Source: Paramacrobiotus metropolitanus
Taxonomy: Eukaryota > Tardigrada > Eutardigrada > Parachela > Macrobiotidae
DNA length: 64,000 bases
Assembly (NCBI RefSeq): GCF_019649055.1
Contig: NW_026570231.1
Span: 868,001-932,000 of the forward strand
Direction: 5' to 3'
Shown here: positions 42,660 to 54,795 of the stretch, piece by piece
Layout: every line of letters begins with the position of its first letter
Position numbering within the stretch: position 1 is the stretch's first letter
Made by a program: the position numbers and the translations under genes
The notes under the pieces: generated by a model
Database searches by the model: none
The model's input: only the letters and a program-made list of their open reading frames with translations
What the model was told of the DNA's origin: nothing

Positions 42660-45528
42660 ATGGAAAAGATGGATTGTAAAATGAAAGTAATGGCACCGGA
42701 AAATGATTGGCGCAATAGGGTGAAGACTCGATTGCACGTGAATCCCAAATTAATCCTTTTAAAACTATTGGTATTCCTGATGAATGGAGGTTAGTTGTAT
42801 AATATAGTGATAATAACTGTGATATGTTCAACGTGTTATGTTATATTTACATAGATATTTCATGATTATTCAAAATTCTTTAGCCAACAACGCTCTGTAC
42901 CCATACTTCACTCTTCACATGCTCGGTAAACCGAAACCCTTACATTTTATTTGTAAGCATATCCTATGAGTTATATCGTTTGGTGTGTTAATAGCGATCG
43001 GGTTAACATTAACCGAGAGCGGGATAATTTTTGTCCTAATACCAATTGTCGGCTGCATTGGATCTCCCACTGCTGGGTTTCTGGCGGATAAACTGGGCGA
43101 CTATAAAAAAGTGGTTATAGCGCTGATATTCTTCAGTATTATTAGTCATGCGTTATTAGGATTCGCTGTACCCAGATATTCTTCAGCAATTACGGCGCGG
43201 CGTTTAACGCTTAATGCTTCCGAAGCCAGTATTGAATTATCTTGCTCCGGGATTTTTCTGAGGATCCCCCAAAACGCGGAAGAAAACCCGCATCCAGAAA
43301 GTTATGCCTCTTTAAATATCACTAAAATTCCTTTGAATAACTGCATTCATCCAGTTGTTGGGACAAGGTTTTGTTTCCGGTCAGATATATCGGAACACTG
43401 CATCGCACCAAAAATGCTTTCGTCATTTTTTCTGACTATAGAACGTCAAAACTTTACAAAGACAACACTTTCTTTGACTGACAAGATGTTCCGCATCCAT
43501 GTAAAAAATTTCTCAATGGTGTCTGCAGGTTTGATAAATATAAATAGTTTCCGTTGCGAGAAACCATTGAATACTTCCTCTGTATGCCCCATAACAAATC
43601 ATCTGAATTTAAGTGAAAACGTTCTACTTACGTCTGGAAATCATTTGTTGACCTTTGTGCTGTACATCGTATTTCGTGTCATTGGGGCAACCTGTGTATC
43701 GTCCACAATGCAGTTGCTCGATGCATCAACACTGCTTATGGCGAAGCAGCACAAAGGTAAGGCGCATATGGCAACATAAAAAATATATAAGTAACTAAAT
43801 TAATTGCTTTTGTCGAAATAGAATTATGCGGAAAAAAATGATTACTTGCAGCAGTAAATAGAATCTTATTGCATCCGTTCTTCCATTCACAAGTAGACAT
43901 GTACGCAGGAGATTTCGGCATCCAGCGGACATTTGGGCTATTTGGTAGCTTGTTGATGCCACCATTGACCGGTTATCTAATTGACGTTGCCAGCAAAAAT
44001 AGAGGATACCAAGATTACAGCCCTGCGTATTATTTATTCTGCGCCATGTATTTTTTAAGCGCAATTCTGACATGCTTCATGGATTTGGAAGTGAAACCGC
44101 CGGCACAACGCATTTGGAAAACAGTCGGCAAAATGATGCGCATCCCAAAAATTTCAGCCTTTATTATAGTGATGTTTCTTGTTGGATGCTGCTTTGGTGC
44201 CCTTGAGAAGTACTTTGTTATTTTGTACTTGTTTGAAGCGAAGTTTAAGTACTTACCTATGCTACACTTACCTGTAAACAGATCAGTGATATTAAGCTTA
44301 CCTTTACATACTGTATAATGTATTGTACTACCCTTATACCTCTTTCTTTAATCTTCAATGAAAGTAACGACAGATACGTTCTTTTGCAGTTACCTGTTCT
44401 GGTTTATGCAAAAGTTCCTGCGATCGCCAAAATGGTTACTGGGAATGACGAATACCGTCGCTTCACTTTCGGCCATTCCAGGTCAATCGTTTATATCGGC
44501 AAAAAATTTTACACAGCTTAAATTAGAAGTACACCTAAACAACTCCATCCCATTCTAGTGGTGGCAGCTTCAACGTACATCATTGGATTCTTCGGCCATT
44601 CCAAAATTTTCATCATGTCAATTATTGTTTATGGAATACGGTTTTTGGCGTATTCGTTTATTTATGACGCTTATTTGATACTTCCTGTGGAAATTTTGGA
44701 AGCGTTCACGTTTTCTTTGACATGGGTGCGTTGAATCATGGCAGATACGTAACTGGGCGTTTATCCTGCAAATGATGCAAATGTAAAAATGTTTTATTAC
44801 TCCACGCCGACATCAGACTTGTACAGTACGTATATTTACAGGTAACAGCGACAGTATATTGCGGAAAAATTGTTCAGGCATCTTATCTGGCTACTTTGCA
44901 AGGACTTATAGGGAGCCTGCACTACTCTGTCGGTACGATCGAACGTCATAATAAATCTCTAGAAATTTATGAAATTTATAACTAGAAAACTACTATATTA
45001 TTTATTCGTGCAGTACTGTGCGTATTGTTCGTTATTTCACTGTGCAGCATTTAGTATGCCAAAAAATCTACAGCTTAATTAATTCCTGTTGTCAAAACAC
45101 AGCTACGACACTGAAGCATTTTGCAAAAAAATGCTGTAATGGCAACTAAAAATTAAAGATAATGTGCTCTCCCTTTGCTACATAATATGCAAGCGTGACC
45201 TTTCAGGAAGAGGATTGGGAGCACTAATTGCCGGCACTTTATTTGATCACTTTGAAGCCAGACTAGTGTACCAAAGTATGGCGTATACGTGTTTTGTCTT
45301 GGGAACTCTTTATGCTCTTATTCACTATTTGTGGCTTCGGCGAACTGCCAACCCGAAAAAAGAGGATGTGCATTACTATCCACCTGAAGCGGAAAAACGT
45401 AAGTCTGTTTAGCATGAAAATTTTCAATTTCGCAATATCCCCGTACAGTTTCAGGTGGAAACACTGCGACAGAATCTGAACAGCTGATGACCAATCCACG
45501 CTCAGTCGAGCAAGAAAACTGTCACTAA
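42660..45528 (+). CDS. MFSD6-like major facilitator transporter, paralog C
   Basis: Third MFSD6-type transporter, 616 aa, first of the right-hand cluster. Exons: 42660-42789, 42884-42925, 42995-43756, 43909-44209, 44390-44481, 44559-44725, 44842-44932, 45207-45398, 45455-45528. NPKLILLKLLVFLMNGG is TM1 and GFLADKLGDYK the MFS loop. The second half has GDFGIQRTFGLFG, DYSPAYYLFCAMYF, PKWLLGMTNTVASLSAIPV, SYLATLQGLIGSLHYSVG and GRGLGALIAG. Sequence places it with A and B rather than its neighbours D and E. The loop before TM4 (VCPITNHLNLSENV) lacks the paired cysteines found in the other four. The tail is short (about 40 residues after the last TM). Several ATGs lie close together at the start (42660, 42669, 42681); the first is used here. 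Confidence 0.88.
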
Positions 45529-46316
45529 TGCTCTAGTATTCAGTACGTAAACTGCAAGATGGTAAATTTTGTATGCTGTTAACCACCGATTTACAACTAT
45601 AAATTTGACATTCTATTTAGAACACTATCATCAAAACTGCACAAAGTATGAAATGCTTAATAAACGTAGTTACCGATACTTTGTATGACAATTTGTCTCA
45701 GTGAACACTAATGCAAGCCGCACAGTAATACAAGCTCGAAGTCTATAAAATAACCTAATAATTAGGAATGGAGTTGTTGTGGAAATTTACTGCCTGTGCT
45801 CTCACATCGAGAAGTATTTGTATTAAGTTCAAACATGTGTGCACTGCATCTTTTACACTCAGGTATGAGCGTTGCCTCACCGTACAAAGAAGCCAAACCG
45901 TTCAAACCCAGTTTTAGAAAGATTATATTGGTATAACCTATTCAGTACTATCTGTGTCAATTATTAATTTAGGAATGGTATCTGTACGCCGTGGAGATAT
46001 ATGTTCATTGTCGTATTAACGATAACGAGTTTTAATTAGCATTCGCCCATGCGGCATGGCAAGAATGGAATGAGATAAGAATTACGATATTTTGTGTTTT
46101 CCTTGTATCTCGATTTTAAAGGCTACCAAGAAAAGCTTGAAAACATAGCAAACGCGTTGTAAAGTGACCTGTGGGAATTATGCAATAATTATGGAATTAG
46201 AATTTCCAGTGGGTTAAGCTGATTGTGAGTTACATCTTCACTGATTCCCCTGCAGTTCTGGAATTGCAAGAGTTTGCTTGCAAAAGCTAGACAAAGATCA
46301 GTTGACTGCATTGAAA
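45529..46316. other. Intergenic between MFSD6-like C and D
   Basis: A 0.79-kb AT-rich spacer. AATAAA at 45659-45664 is a candidate poly(A) signal for C, 131 nt past its stop. No coding exon seen. Confidence 0.5.
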
Positions 46317-49300
46317 ATGGAATTTGGAGGGGCTGAAGAAACTAAAAAGGAGAAGATAAATTGGCGTGAATACATTAGCCCAAACCGGAAATTGATTCCT
46401 TTGAAAATTTTCATGGTTTTCTTTTGTGGAGGTAAGACATACACCCTGTTTTGTTATGAAATTCAGCTCGATTTCAGCACATATTTTGTCCGATTGAGAA
46501 TTATATATTATAATATACTAGGTCGCAACGTTATAACAGTCCTTTGTTTTCTGTTTCTAGGATTTGCTGCCTTATATCCGTAAGTTTTTAGTAAGCTGCG
46601 TCCGCAGTAAGCTAGAGCTGATTGGCAAGATTCTGTTTTATAACTTTTGGCAATGATTTTTAGGTACTTAACAATCCATATGAAGAGGTAAGCAGATATA
46701 AAAAGACATAATTGCAAATTTTCAAAGCATGTATATTTCGGATTGTTTGGTATTTAAGTATCGTTTTTAATACCTATTCTAGCATCGGAATCTCTGTAAC
46801 TCAAATTGGATTATTATACGCCTTCTACCCTCTCACGGTATGTATTGGAGGCCCGTTGGCCGGTGTTATTGGTGACAAGAGCGGGCATTATAAGGTCGTC
46901 CTCTTCGTATTCCTCGTGTTGTCCGTGATTTTCCACGGGATGCTATACTACGCCGTCCCCTCGTACGAAGTGCAACAAACCCAATTCCACCATCCCATTA
47001 AACACGTTCAAGTGGAGATGCGCTGCGATGATTCCGTGCCGGCTGCATCCATCTTGTCCTACAATAATGCCACACTGGATTTCACCCAGTGCAACATGAG
47101 CAATCTGACTCGCACGGGAATGACCTTATGGAGTTGTACGGCGGATTGCTTAGGGGGAAATGTCCATCAGATCGGACCGTCGATCCTCTTACCCAGTGCG
47201 CGGGAAAACAATCTTCATGAATTATTACGATATAATCAAATTTTACGTCAACCGGTGCGGGAGGTGGTCTTGGCCAATACGACATCCGGTGGCGGTCCGC
47301 ACACTGCTCGCTGGTGGATCACGGATGGTCCGACTTGTACGCTGGCGGCAGCGGATAAAAACCACTGCACGGTGACATGCGAAGCGGAAGTGGACGCCGG
47401 TTTTCCTTGCAAAGAAGAAGTAGTGCATGGAAATCAGTACACCACGTTCGGAGTGTATTTAGTCGTTCGATTATTATGCGGACTTTCGGTTAATCTGGTT
47501 TTCACCTTGGTCGATGCGAGTTTGCTGCAAATGGTGGAAGATTTCAAAGGCGACGTAGGTAGGAAAAAATAATCAAAACTGTTTACTGTACGCCCAAATA
47601 CTGTTGTTGAAACTGTAGACTTGTTCTTTATCTGTTTCTCGTTACAGGAGTAAACAGAGCCTTTGCTTTCGTCGGATATTGTGCAGTTCCACCGTTATCC
47701 GGTTTATTAGTGGACTATTTCAGCAAATTGTCTGGCAGGGTAGATTACCGTCCGGCGTTTTATATGTTTTTTGCCGGCATTGCGATGGCAATGATTGCGT
47801 TGATCTTCACGGACGTACGTGTACGACCGGGGTCAAAGAATATCTGGAAGAATGCTGTTCAGTTACTCCGCTTTCCACGGGTTATCGCTTTCATCTTAGC
47901 GTTTTTTGTCATCGGAACTGCATGGGGATTTTTAGAAAGGTTAGTACATGAATGATAAATATTTTCTATGCTTTGTTTTATAACTTTAAGCAACTAGAAC
48001 TGCACACGAATCGATACGATTTATAAATATATCGTACAATATGCTGCATACACAGTACATGAAAATTACTTCTATCTATATATGCTGTTATCCAGAATAT
48101 TCTGCATTATACTAGGGAAGCATTGCTGAACATGTAAACCTCATATCCTGTTGTTCATTTTTTCAGTTTTTTGTTCTGGTTCCTTGATGAAGATCTGAAA
48201 GCCGAAAAGTGGCTTCTTGGTTTCACCAATACGGTAAAACAAGGAATTCGAACGCTATTATGAAAATAGTTGTCTGAATTTAGATAAAAGTTAAAAATGT
48301 ACGTAAGGTATCAAAGTTTCAGAGCACAGTGTGTGACCACAGTGATTTATTTAGGTCGGTGGAATTGCCGGCATTCCGTTTGCCGTGTTTGCCACGCAGA
48401 TTGTTAAAAAGACCGGTTTTACGAAAATATTTATATGTGGAATTTTCGTGTTTGCACTGCGTTTCTTGGGATATTCGTACGTTTACAGTCCTTACTGGGT
48501 CCTGCCCTTAGAAGCACTGGAAGCGCTTACCTGTACACTTCCGTTGGTAACTGCTAGTATTTATGCCGCCAGTTTTTCCGTCGAATTATTGGCAACACTT
48601 CAGGGAACTCTTTCTGCCGTCCACTATGGCCTTGGTAAGGCAGGTTTCTGTATCAGTGTCCTATCTGTCATAATAAAGTATGTAATAAATAAAGCAATGG
48701 CAGTTTTTTTATAAAATAGCGACTATTTTTTATTGGCAAAAAAAGTTACAGAATACTTATATATACTGTCTATTGCTTTTGAGATGTAATGAGCTGTCCA
48801 AAAAGTGTTTGATAAACCTATCCTATGGCGGTTTTTAGGTAGAGGAATGGGATCCTTGATGGGAGGCTTTATGATAAAAGATATGGGAACGTGCGTATTG
48901 TGTCGTATTAAAAACCAGTCGAATTATATGGTCGTATACCAGCCGAAATAATTTTTTAGGCGGTTATCATTTCAAGTATTTGCCGGTATATGCTTCGGAT
49001 GCTCGTTGATATACGCGGTGTTTCATTTTGCCTATCTCAGACATTTACCAAAAACAAAAAAGAAAACTGCCGTGGAGGAAGCTTCGACGTTGTTTAATAA
49101 AACCGGCAAGTTTTTCAACAAGTACTCGTCTGCCGTTTAATGTCCGTTGAATTCGGTTTGAATAGCAACATTTTTCATCCTACAAATATTGATAAGCAAT
49201 GAGTGAAAATGCGCGAATATATTTTGTTATGCTTATAAGAACAGTTTTTTTTAAAATTTGTAGTCAACGACCATAGCCAAACGCTGAAACCGGTAGAAAC

Positions 49301-49508
49301 GGAAGAGGATTTAAACCGGGACACCCTGCCCGACCATATGGAAGATATTGTCAAACGCCGCCGATCCAGCATTCTGCCGGTGTTCGAAGTGGGAAGCACA
49401 GAACTGGCGCCTTGGACTGGAAGTAATTCAACCGACTCCTCGTTGCCATCCGCCAATGGAATTCATCAGAGGGCACGCCAGCGTTCGCGTAATCCAGATT
49501 CTCCATGA
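46317..49508 (+). CDS. MFSD6-like major facilitator transporter, paralog D
   Basis: Fourth MFSD6-type transporter, 671 aa. Exons: 46317-46431, 46561-46579, 46664-46687, 46783-47558, 47648-47939, 48167-48233, 48355-48634, 48839-48890, 48960-49105, 49264-49508. TM1 is NRKLIPLKIFMVFFCGG. The following FAALYPYLTIHMK stretch is spread over micro-exons of 19 and 24 nt. The MFS loop GVIGDKSGHYK is the most divergent of the five. The large loop ends C-TVT-C-EAEVDAGFP-C before TM4. The second half carries WFLDEDLKAEKWLLG, FTNTVGGIAGIPF, LATLQGTLSAVHYGLG and GRGMGSLMGG. The last intron seems to use a GC donor (G|GCAAGT at 49106). Without that splice, the frame instead stops at TAA 49138-49140, giving a tail 69 residues shorter (602 aa). 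The spliced tail includes KRRRSSILPVFE, similar in style to B. Confidence 0.87.
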
Positions 49509-50419
49509 CCTCCGAGCCGTCGCACATGCCGGATCATGCTCAAACGAATACTTCTACTGTAGTTAATCTATTTAACGGATTCGGATGAATACTTTTTACT
49601 TGGTATTTTTCCAGTCCTGAAATATTCTGTCTCTATTTAACCGATTTTAGAGGAACAAGACACAATATCTACTAATACAATCGATTTAATTTATTGTAAA
49701 GCCGCCGTATAAGCCAATAAATGTTGAAGAAAAAAACCATGCTTTTGACAGTGAAATGAACTTCTAGCGGGCATCAAGATAGACCCAAAATTCACCGAGG
49801 TTGTACAGACTGTATGCGTATATTTTGTGAGGATTAGTCAACTGTAATAAATAAACAATTCTGCTAATTTGTATCTCAAAATATCGGCACCGACACGTGG
49901 AAATATCTACTCGTACAGATAAGTGCGCATCCATTGGATGATTGCTTAAACGAATTACCCTAATCACGACAAAAACTTGATTTGCAAGGAACCACTTGGG
50001 ACGCTGGTGCATCCACTTTACGAGCAGTTCACTGATCAACACATTTACGATATTTTAGTTAAAAGGAAATGCTTTGAAAATGTGCGATCATCATTTGGTG
50101 TTAACGATTTGTGTGTTTAAACGTATTTACCATTTCCGCCGTTAAATTTGCTCCAGTACGTTATCGGTTACTAATTATAATTGGCTCTGTCAATATTACA
50201 GAATCTGATAGTGAAGGGCTGACCGACTGCAGGAACGTTCGATAATGCGGCTTACTTTAGCTGTTATCAGTAATTAAGCATTGCTGGGTTTACCGCGGAA
50301 TGTTTTTACTGCAAAATTCCATACTGAGTACAGCGAGTAGTCCATGATTCTATGATGGTTTAACCGGGTGCCATTATATTTCACCATCTTAAAAATTATT
50401 TGATAATTTTACATTGGAA
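49509..50419. other. Intergenic between MFSD6-like D and E
   Basis: A 0.9-kb spacer with AATAAA at 49715-49720 as the likely poly(A) signal of D. No supported coding exon; a minus-strand ORF at 49764-50042 shows no family resemblance. Confidence 0.5.
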
Positions 50420-53400
50420 ATGGCGACCACAAAAGAACGCTCCTTTTGTGCCGTAAATGTTAAACTAATACCGTTGAAAATATTAATATTTATATTGTAT
50501 GGAGGTAAGCTCTTCCTTGCATTGGGACATAAGCTCCTGTTAAATAAGGACTTCGTACAGATACCTGTGTTTCAGGGATGGCTGCATTATATCCGTACCT
50601 AACGATTCATATGAAATCTCTTGGTTTGACCATCACCGAAACAGCAATCGTATACGCGCTTTTGCCAATTCTTTGCTTTGCTGGACCTGCAATTGCTGGT
50701 AAGACACCACAAAAAAACTGTGCCATGATTTTACTTCCCATTGTATTTGTGCCGAAGAAAGGCAATATCAAAATTATATAACTTCCTATATGCATTTGAT
50801 GTGACTAATTTTTGTAGGTGCGGTTGCGGATAAATTGGGATATTACAAAGTTATACTTGTTGGAGCGATCCTAGTGAATATTGGACTGCACACGCTGATG
50901 TATTTTGGCGTCCCATTATACGAAAACAAAAATATTACCCAAAGCTACAATTCGTCCCGGTTGGTAGCTTCCACAATCTGCAAAGAAGATTATACTGTTC
51001 TTCCGATAGTGGTAAACGCCACTGTACTGCAATACAACTTCGATGTTGCCGATTACAATGAATCCAGTTGCCAAACTGCCAACTCTACTACCATCGGTTT
51101 CGATTCGCTAGACCTATCATCCTGCGAATCGCGGTGCCCTTTTTACTGGTACCGCGATATAAATAACGGAGATGCGTCCGTCAACTTTACATGCCCGGTA
51201 GCTGCGGAGAATATAACGTCTGTACAGAATAATTCATCCACAGTGGAATCATCTTGTTGGATCAAGTGCCGTATGGCGCAGTCGTTTCCGGTTCTATGTA
51301 CAACACACATCGAAAGCGGAAACCGGCAAACGACATTTTGGTTGTATTTCGTGTTTCGGGTGTTGGCATCTATCGCGCTGGCAGCGGTTTTTCCTCTGAT
51401 GGATGCTGCTACCATACAGATGAGCGAGGAATATCATGGGAACATTGGGATGCAGCGGATGTATTCCCTGTTGGGAATGTGTGCTATGGCGCCGCTGGCC
51501 GGACTTTTAATGGTATACTTTACTACGCAAAATTGGTATGCGCCAACGTACGCATTATGGAGTTGATTAGGATTTAGGGTTTAACTATCGCATGTACGTA
51601 AAAATTGTACGTAATTGTACGTAAAAATTCTTAGATATACTTCAAGTATCTAAGAATTTTTACGTACAATTAACAATAGTTGCCTCATAATACCAATCGC
51701 TAATCGAAGATTTCAACTAAAACGTTTTAACTTCACGATAGTAAAAATCCTAGAGTAGTGATGCTGCTTTAGGATCGGCTAAACATGGGATATGCTCCGG
51801 CATTTTATCTGTACGATGCAATGCATGTATTAGCGGCAATTACTGCCGGAATAATGAGCCTAACTGTTCGGTTGCCGGCGGATAACATCTGGAAAAATGT
51901 CGGACAACTAATGCGAAATCCTCGAATTGTTGTTTTTATTTTCGTCGTTTTCTTCATTGGTGCCGCATGGGGTCTCCTGGACAGGTGGGACTTTTCTTCC
52001 CGAAAAACTGATCGAAAAATACCCTTATAAAAAGTAACTTCAACTGTAAATTTTTAGCTTCTTCTTTTGGTTCATGGAAGAGGACCTGCATTCTCCGAAG
52101 TGGTTACTTGGTCTTACGAATACTGTCGGAGGTATGAATATTTTCAGTACTGCAGAGAAACACAGTCTCATGCCACTTTGTCGTAATATACTCGTACATA
52201 AATATTTTTTATGAATTTTAGGACTTTGTGGAGTACCAGTAATGGCATCCGCAACAAGGCTCATAAAGCGTTTTGGCCACACAAACATTTTAATCTTTTC
52301 CATGTTCGTTTATGGAGGACGTTATATTGGGTATCCACGTAGTTTTTGTGCAAAACATAGTTTTGACCATAACGGGAATTTGACAATTGTTTTTTATAGG
52401 TATTCGTACGTATACAATCCCTACATGGTGCTTCCTCTCGAAGCCTTTGAAGCCATAACTAACAGGTACGTGTTCGTAACCTTCCAAAAGCAAACCAAGA
52501 TATTACGTATTTTGCTGAGGCGCGCGGCCAAAATTTTAGGTCACTTCTATGCGCCAGGAAATTTCATGGCGCATAGTCAATTTTCTATGCGCCAGGAAAA
52601 ATTCCTGGCGCATAGTCGTTTTGCTATGCGCCCGGAAATTCGCCGCCAAAAATCAAAATTTATTGGTTTGTTGTTAATAACCTGATATTTTCAATTTTGT
52701 GAATGCACGTTTAACATTCCAGCCTAGTAAAACATAAGATTCATTACGAAAAGTACAAACTACGATTTCCAAGAACTCAATGTTTACGAAAAAACTAAGA
52801 ACTACAGTATCGGTAACAATTGTGTTTTCAACATTGTATTAGCAGCACAGTGGTATTTAAGCTGTTCTGAAAATCGGAAAAATTCGTACACGATTTTCTT
52901 ACTTCACCACGAAAGATTTGTTCTTACAGTAGTTCCTCATTTGATTTTGTGCATATCATATCTCACTACAACGGAAGATATGTTCAAGAGCCAGCGCTGC
53001 AATGCAGTTGAAGTCTTACCATTAGAACGAGCTTAAAAATTACATGAAGGCGTGTATATGAAGCAGATGCATCAAATGTTTGGAAACGAGCGTCGCGTCG
53101 TTGTTTTCTTTGAAAGCAAGATAAGTTGAAAAAAAGGAACAGATGTTACTTCGTCCAGTACGGCTGCATTCACCGCCCAAGGGAAGTGCTGAATTCCCGC
53201 CCAAAAAACCTCTTTCAAGCTGGGCTGCCATGTTACACGAGTGGCAAAGCTGGTAAAAAGTAAACCCCTACGCCGGCATATTAATTTACTTTCACCAATG
53301 ATTAATCACACAAAGACTGAGCCGCAAAAAATTAGGTGTGTGTTTCCGGCAAAGAGATCGATGCAATTTGAAAGCACAGAAACGTCCCGGAGAAAGCCCG

Positions 53401-54700
53401 TCTTAACAAAAATAACGATATGCCGTATACGGTGTGAAGTAAAGTTTTAACAGCTGAAATTACCGCGCATATGATCTAAACATTTCAGCTAATAAAACTT
53501 CCTACCAGCACCGTTGGTGACTGTATTAAAAAGCGATTTTCGAAGTAGTGATAAAGAAACGGACTGTAGTCGCAATCAGACGTTTTGGTTACAATTAGAC
53601 TTCGTAAAGTGATATTGACAACTTCAAAACAATCAAATTTTACTTTTGCGGGAAATTTCCTGGCGCATAGCAAATTGACTATGCGCCAAGAATTTTCCTG
53701 GCGCATAGCACTTTCGAAAATTTTAATATACACATAATTTTATTACTATTATAGTTCCGGGGTATGCCGTTCTTAATCCACGTACTGATCTACCAGCTGT
53801 TTCTTCTAATCTAATGTCTTTTCTTAAAATTTTCAGTTTAATGTGGGTCACAGCCACAATCTATGCCGGGAAAATTGCTCCGCAGTACCTCGCAACGCTG
53901 CAGGTGAGCCAGCAATGGTTTTCTTATGGCAAACTTCCGTGCATACATAAAAAACATTATGCATGGGCAGGGAATTGTTGGAGGCATGCATTACGGAATA
54001 GGTGTGTATTAAGTGAGAAGTTAGATCTACTCAGTGAATTTTACAAAAAAACGTTTGTCCAGGACGTGGCGCTGGGGCTCTTATTGGCGGCCTCATGATT
54101 AGGGCAGTTGGCGCGAGGGTGGCTTGGAGAATTTTTGGAGTGGTGTGTTTTGGCTGTGGATTCGTTTATGCGGCACTGCAGTTTTTCTGGCTACGGAAAG
54201 TACCGATGCCGACAAAAACAGACAGGAAGCTGAGCACCGGTAAACCGTATATAACAAACATAACATTAATTTATTATTATCGTAGGAAAACGTTTTCGTC
54301 GTTGCACGTTTGCCCGCTTTCAGGTCTCTCCAGCCAACCAACATTGGATTTCCGGAAATCGCTGAGTCTGCGAGAGATACACCCAATGGCCGCTGAAGAC
54401 GAACAAAAACTTGAAGAAATTGCCATGCTCAACGTGCTGAAAGCTACTTCCGGAGGGGTCACGGGAAGCATCGTTAGTTTGCACCATGACGCGGATGTCG
54501 ACGCACAATCGGATCACGATCCATATTTTTACCAAAAAGGAAAACCGAGTAATGCAAATGACAGCAGCGAGCAAAAACATTTCGAGTTTAGTAAAGGCGC
54601 AGTTGGATACCGTGCGGATTCAGACCCGGAGGATGCTGCCGATGAGCAAGGTGATGCCGAATATGATGAGCAGGGAATCGCCGTTTATGACAGAAAATAA
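50420..54700 (+). CDS. MFSD6-like major facilitator transporter, paralog E
   Basis: Fifth MFSD6-type transporter, 671 aa. Exons: 50420-50504, 50576-50698, 50818-51512, 51773-51984, 52058-52131, 52222-52330, 52400-52465, 53837-53903, 53971-54001, 54063-54239, 54324-54700. TM1 is NVKLIPLKILIFILYGG, only about 15 residues from the start. The MFS loop is GAVADKLGYYK. The loop between TM3 and TM4 is rich in N-x-S/T sites and ends C-WIK-C-RMAQSFPVL-C. The second half has GNIGMQRMYSLLG, WFMEEDLHSPKWLLG, LTNTVGGLCGVPVM, LPLEAFEAITN and GRGAGALIGG. Closest to D. The join 51512/51773 (GLLM to DRLNMGYAP) is shorter by several residues than in the paralogs. Introns hold a perfect hairpin (51613-51671) and a 1.2-kb foldback element (52530-53725). 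The tail is long, acidic and His-rich. Confidence 0.88.
51613..51671. repeat. Perfect 25-bp inverted repeat, 9-nt loop
   Basis: Arms 51613-51637 and 51647-51671 are exact reverse complements (left arm starts AATTGTACGTAAAAATTC), with loop TACTTCAAG. It lies in the intron between exons 50818-51512 and 51773-51984 of MFSD6-like E. The preceding bases repeat GTACGTAAAAATTGTACGTA. It could be a minute MITE, or could fold in the pre-mRNA. Confidence 0.85.
52530..53725. mobile_element. Foldback-type element with palindromic GCGCCAGGAAA arrays
   Basis: Direct 9-bp copies AAAATTTTA border it (52530-52538 and 53717-53725); since AAAATTTT is itself palindromic, they could instead be part of the ends. 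Just inside each border lie several copies of CTATGCGCCAGGAAA and its reverse complement TTTCCTGGCGCATAG, arranged head to head (52549-52635 on the left, 53650-53710 on the right). The two ends are inverted relative to each other. The centre, about 1 kb, has no coding signal. It sits in intron 7 of MFSD6-like E, between the LEAFEAITN and SLMWVTA exons, and accounts for most of that 1.37-kb intron. Confidence 0.7.
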
Positions 54701-54789
54701 GAAGTTGGAGTACGTATTAAAGTTTATCTGTTATTTTCCGTTACTGCTATTGATAAAACGCAGAGTTCGCACTCACTTTGAGTTGTTAC

Positions 54790-54795
54790 AATAAA
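54790..54795 (+). promoter_or_regulatory. Candidate poly(A) signal of MFSD6-like E
   Basis: AATAAA, 90 nt after the TAA of paralog E and before any other gene on this strand. Confidence 0.55.

Noticed and set aside
51254-51577. 107-codon ORF over MFSD6-like E
   Set aside because: Shadow frame of the large loop exon; the true frame keeps the paralog motifs.
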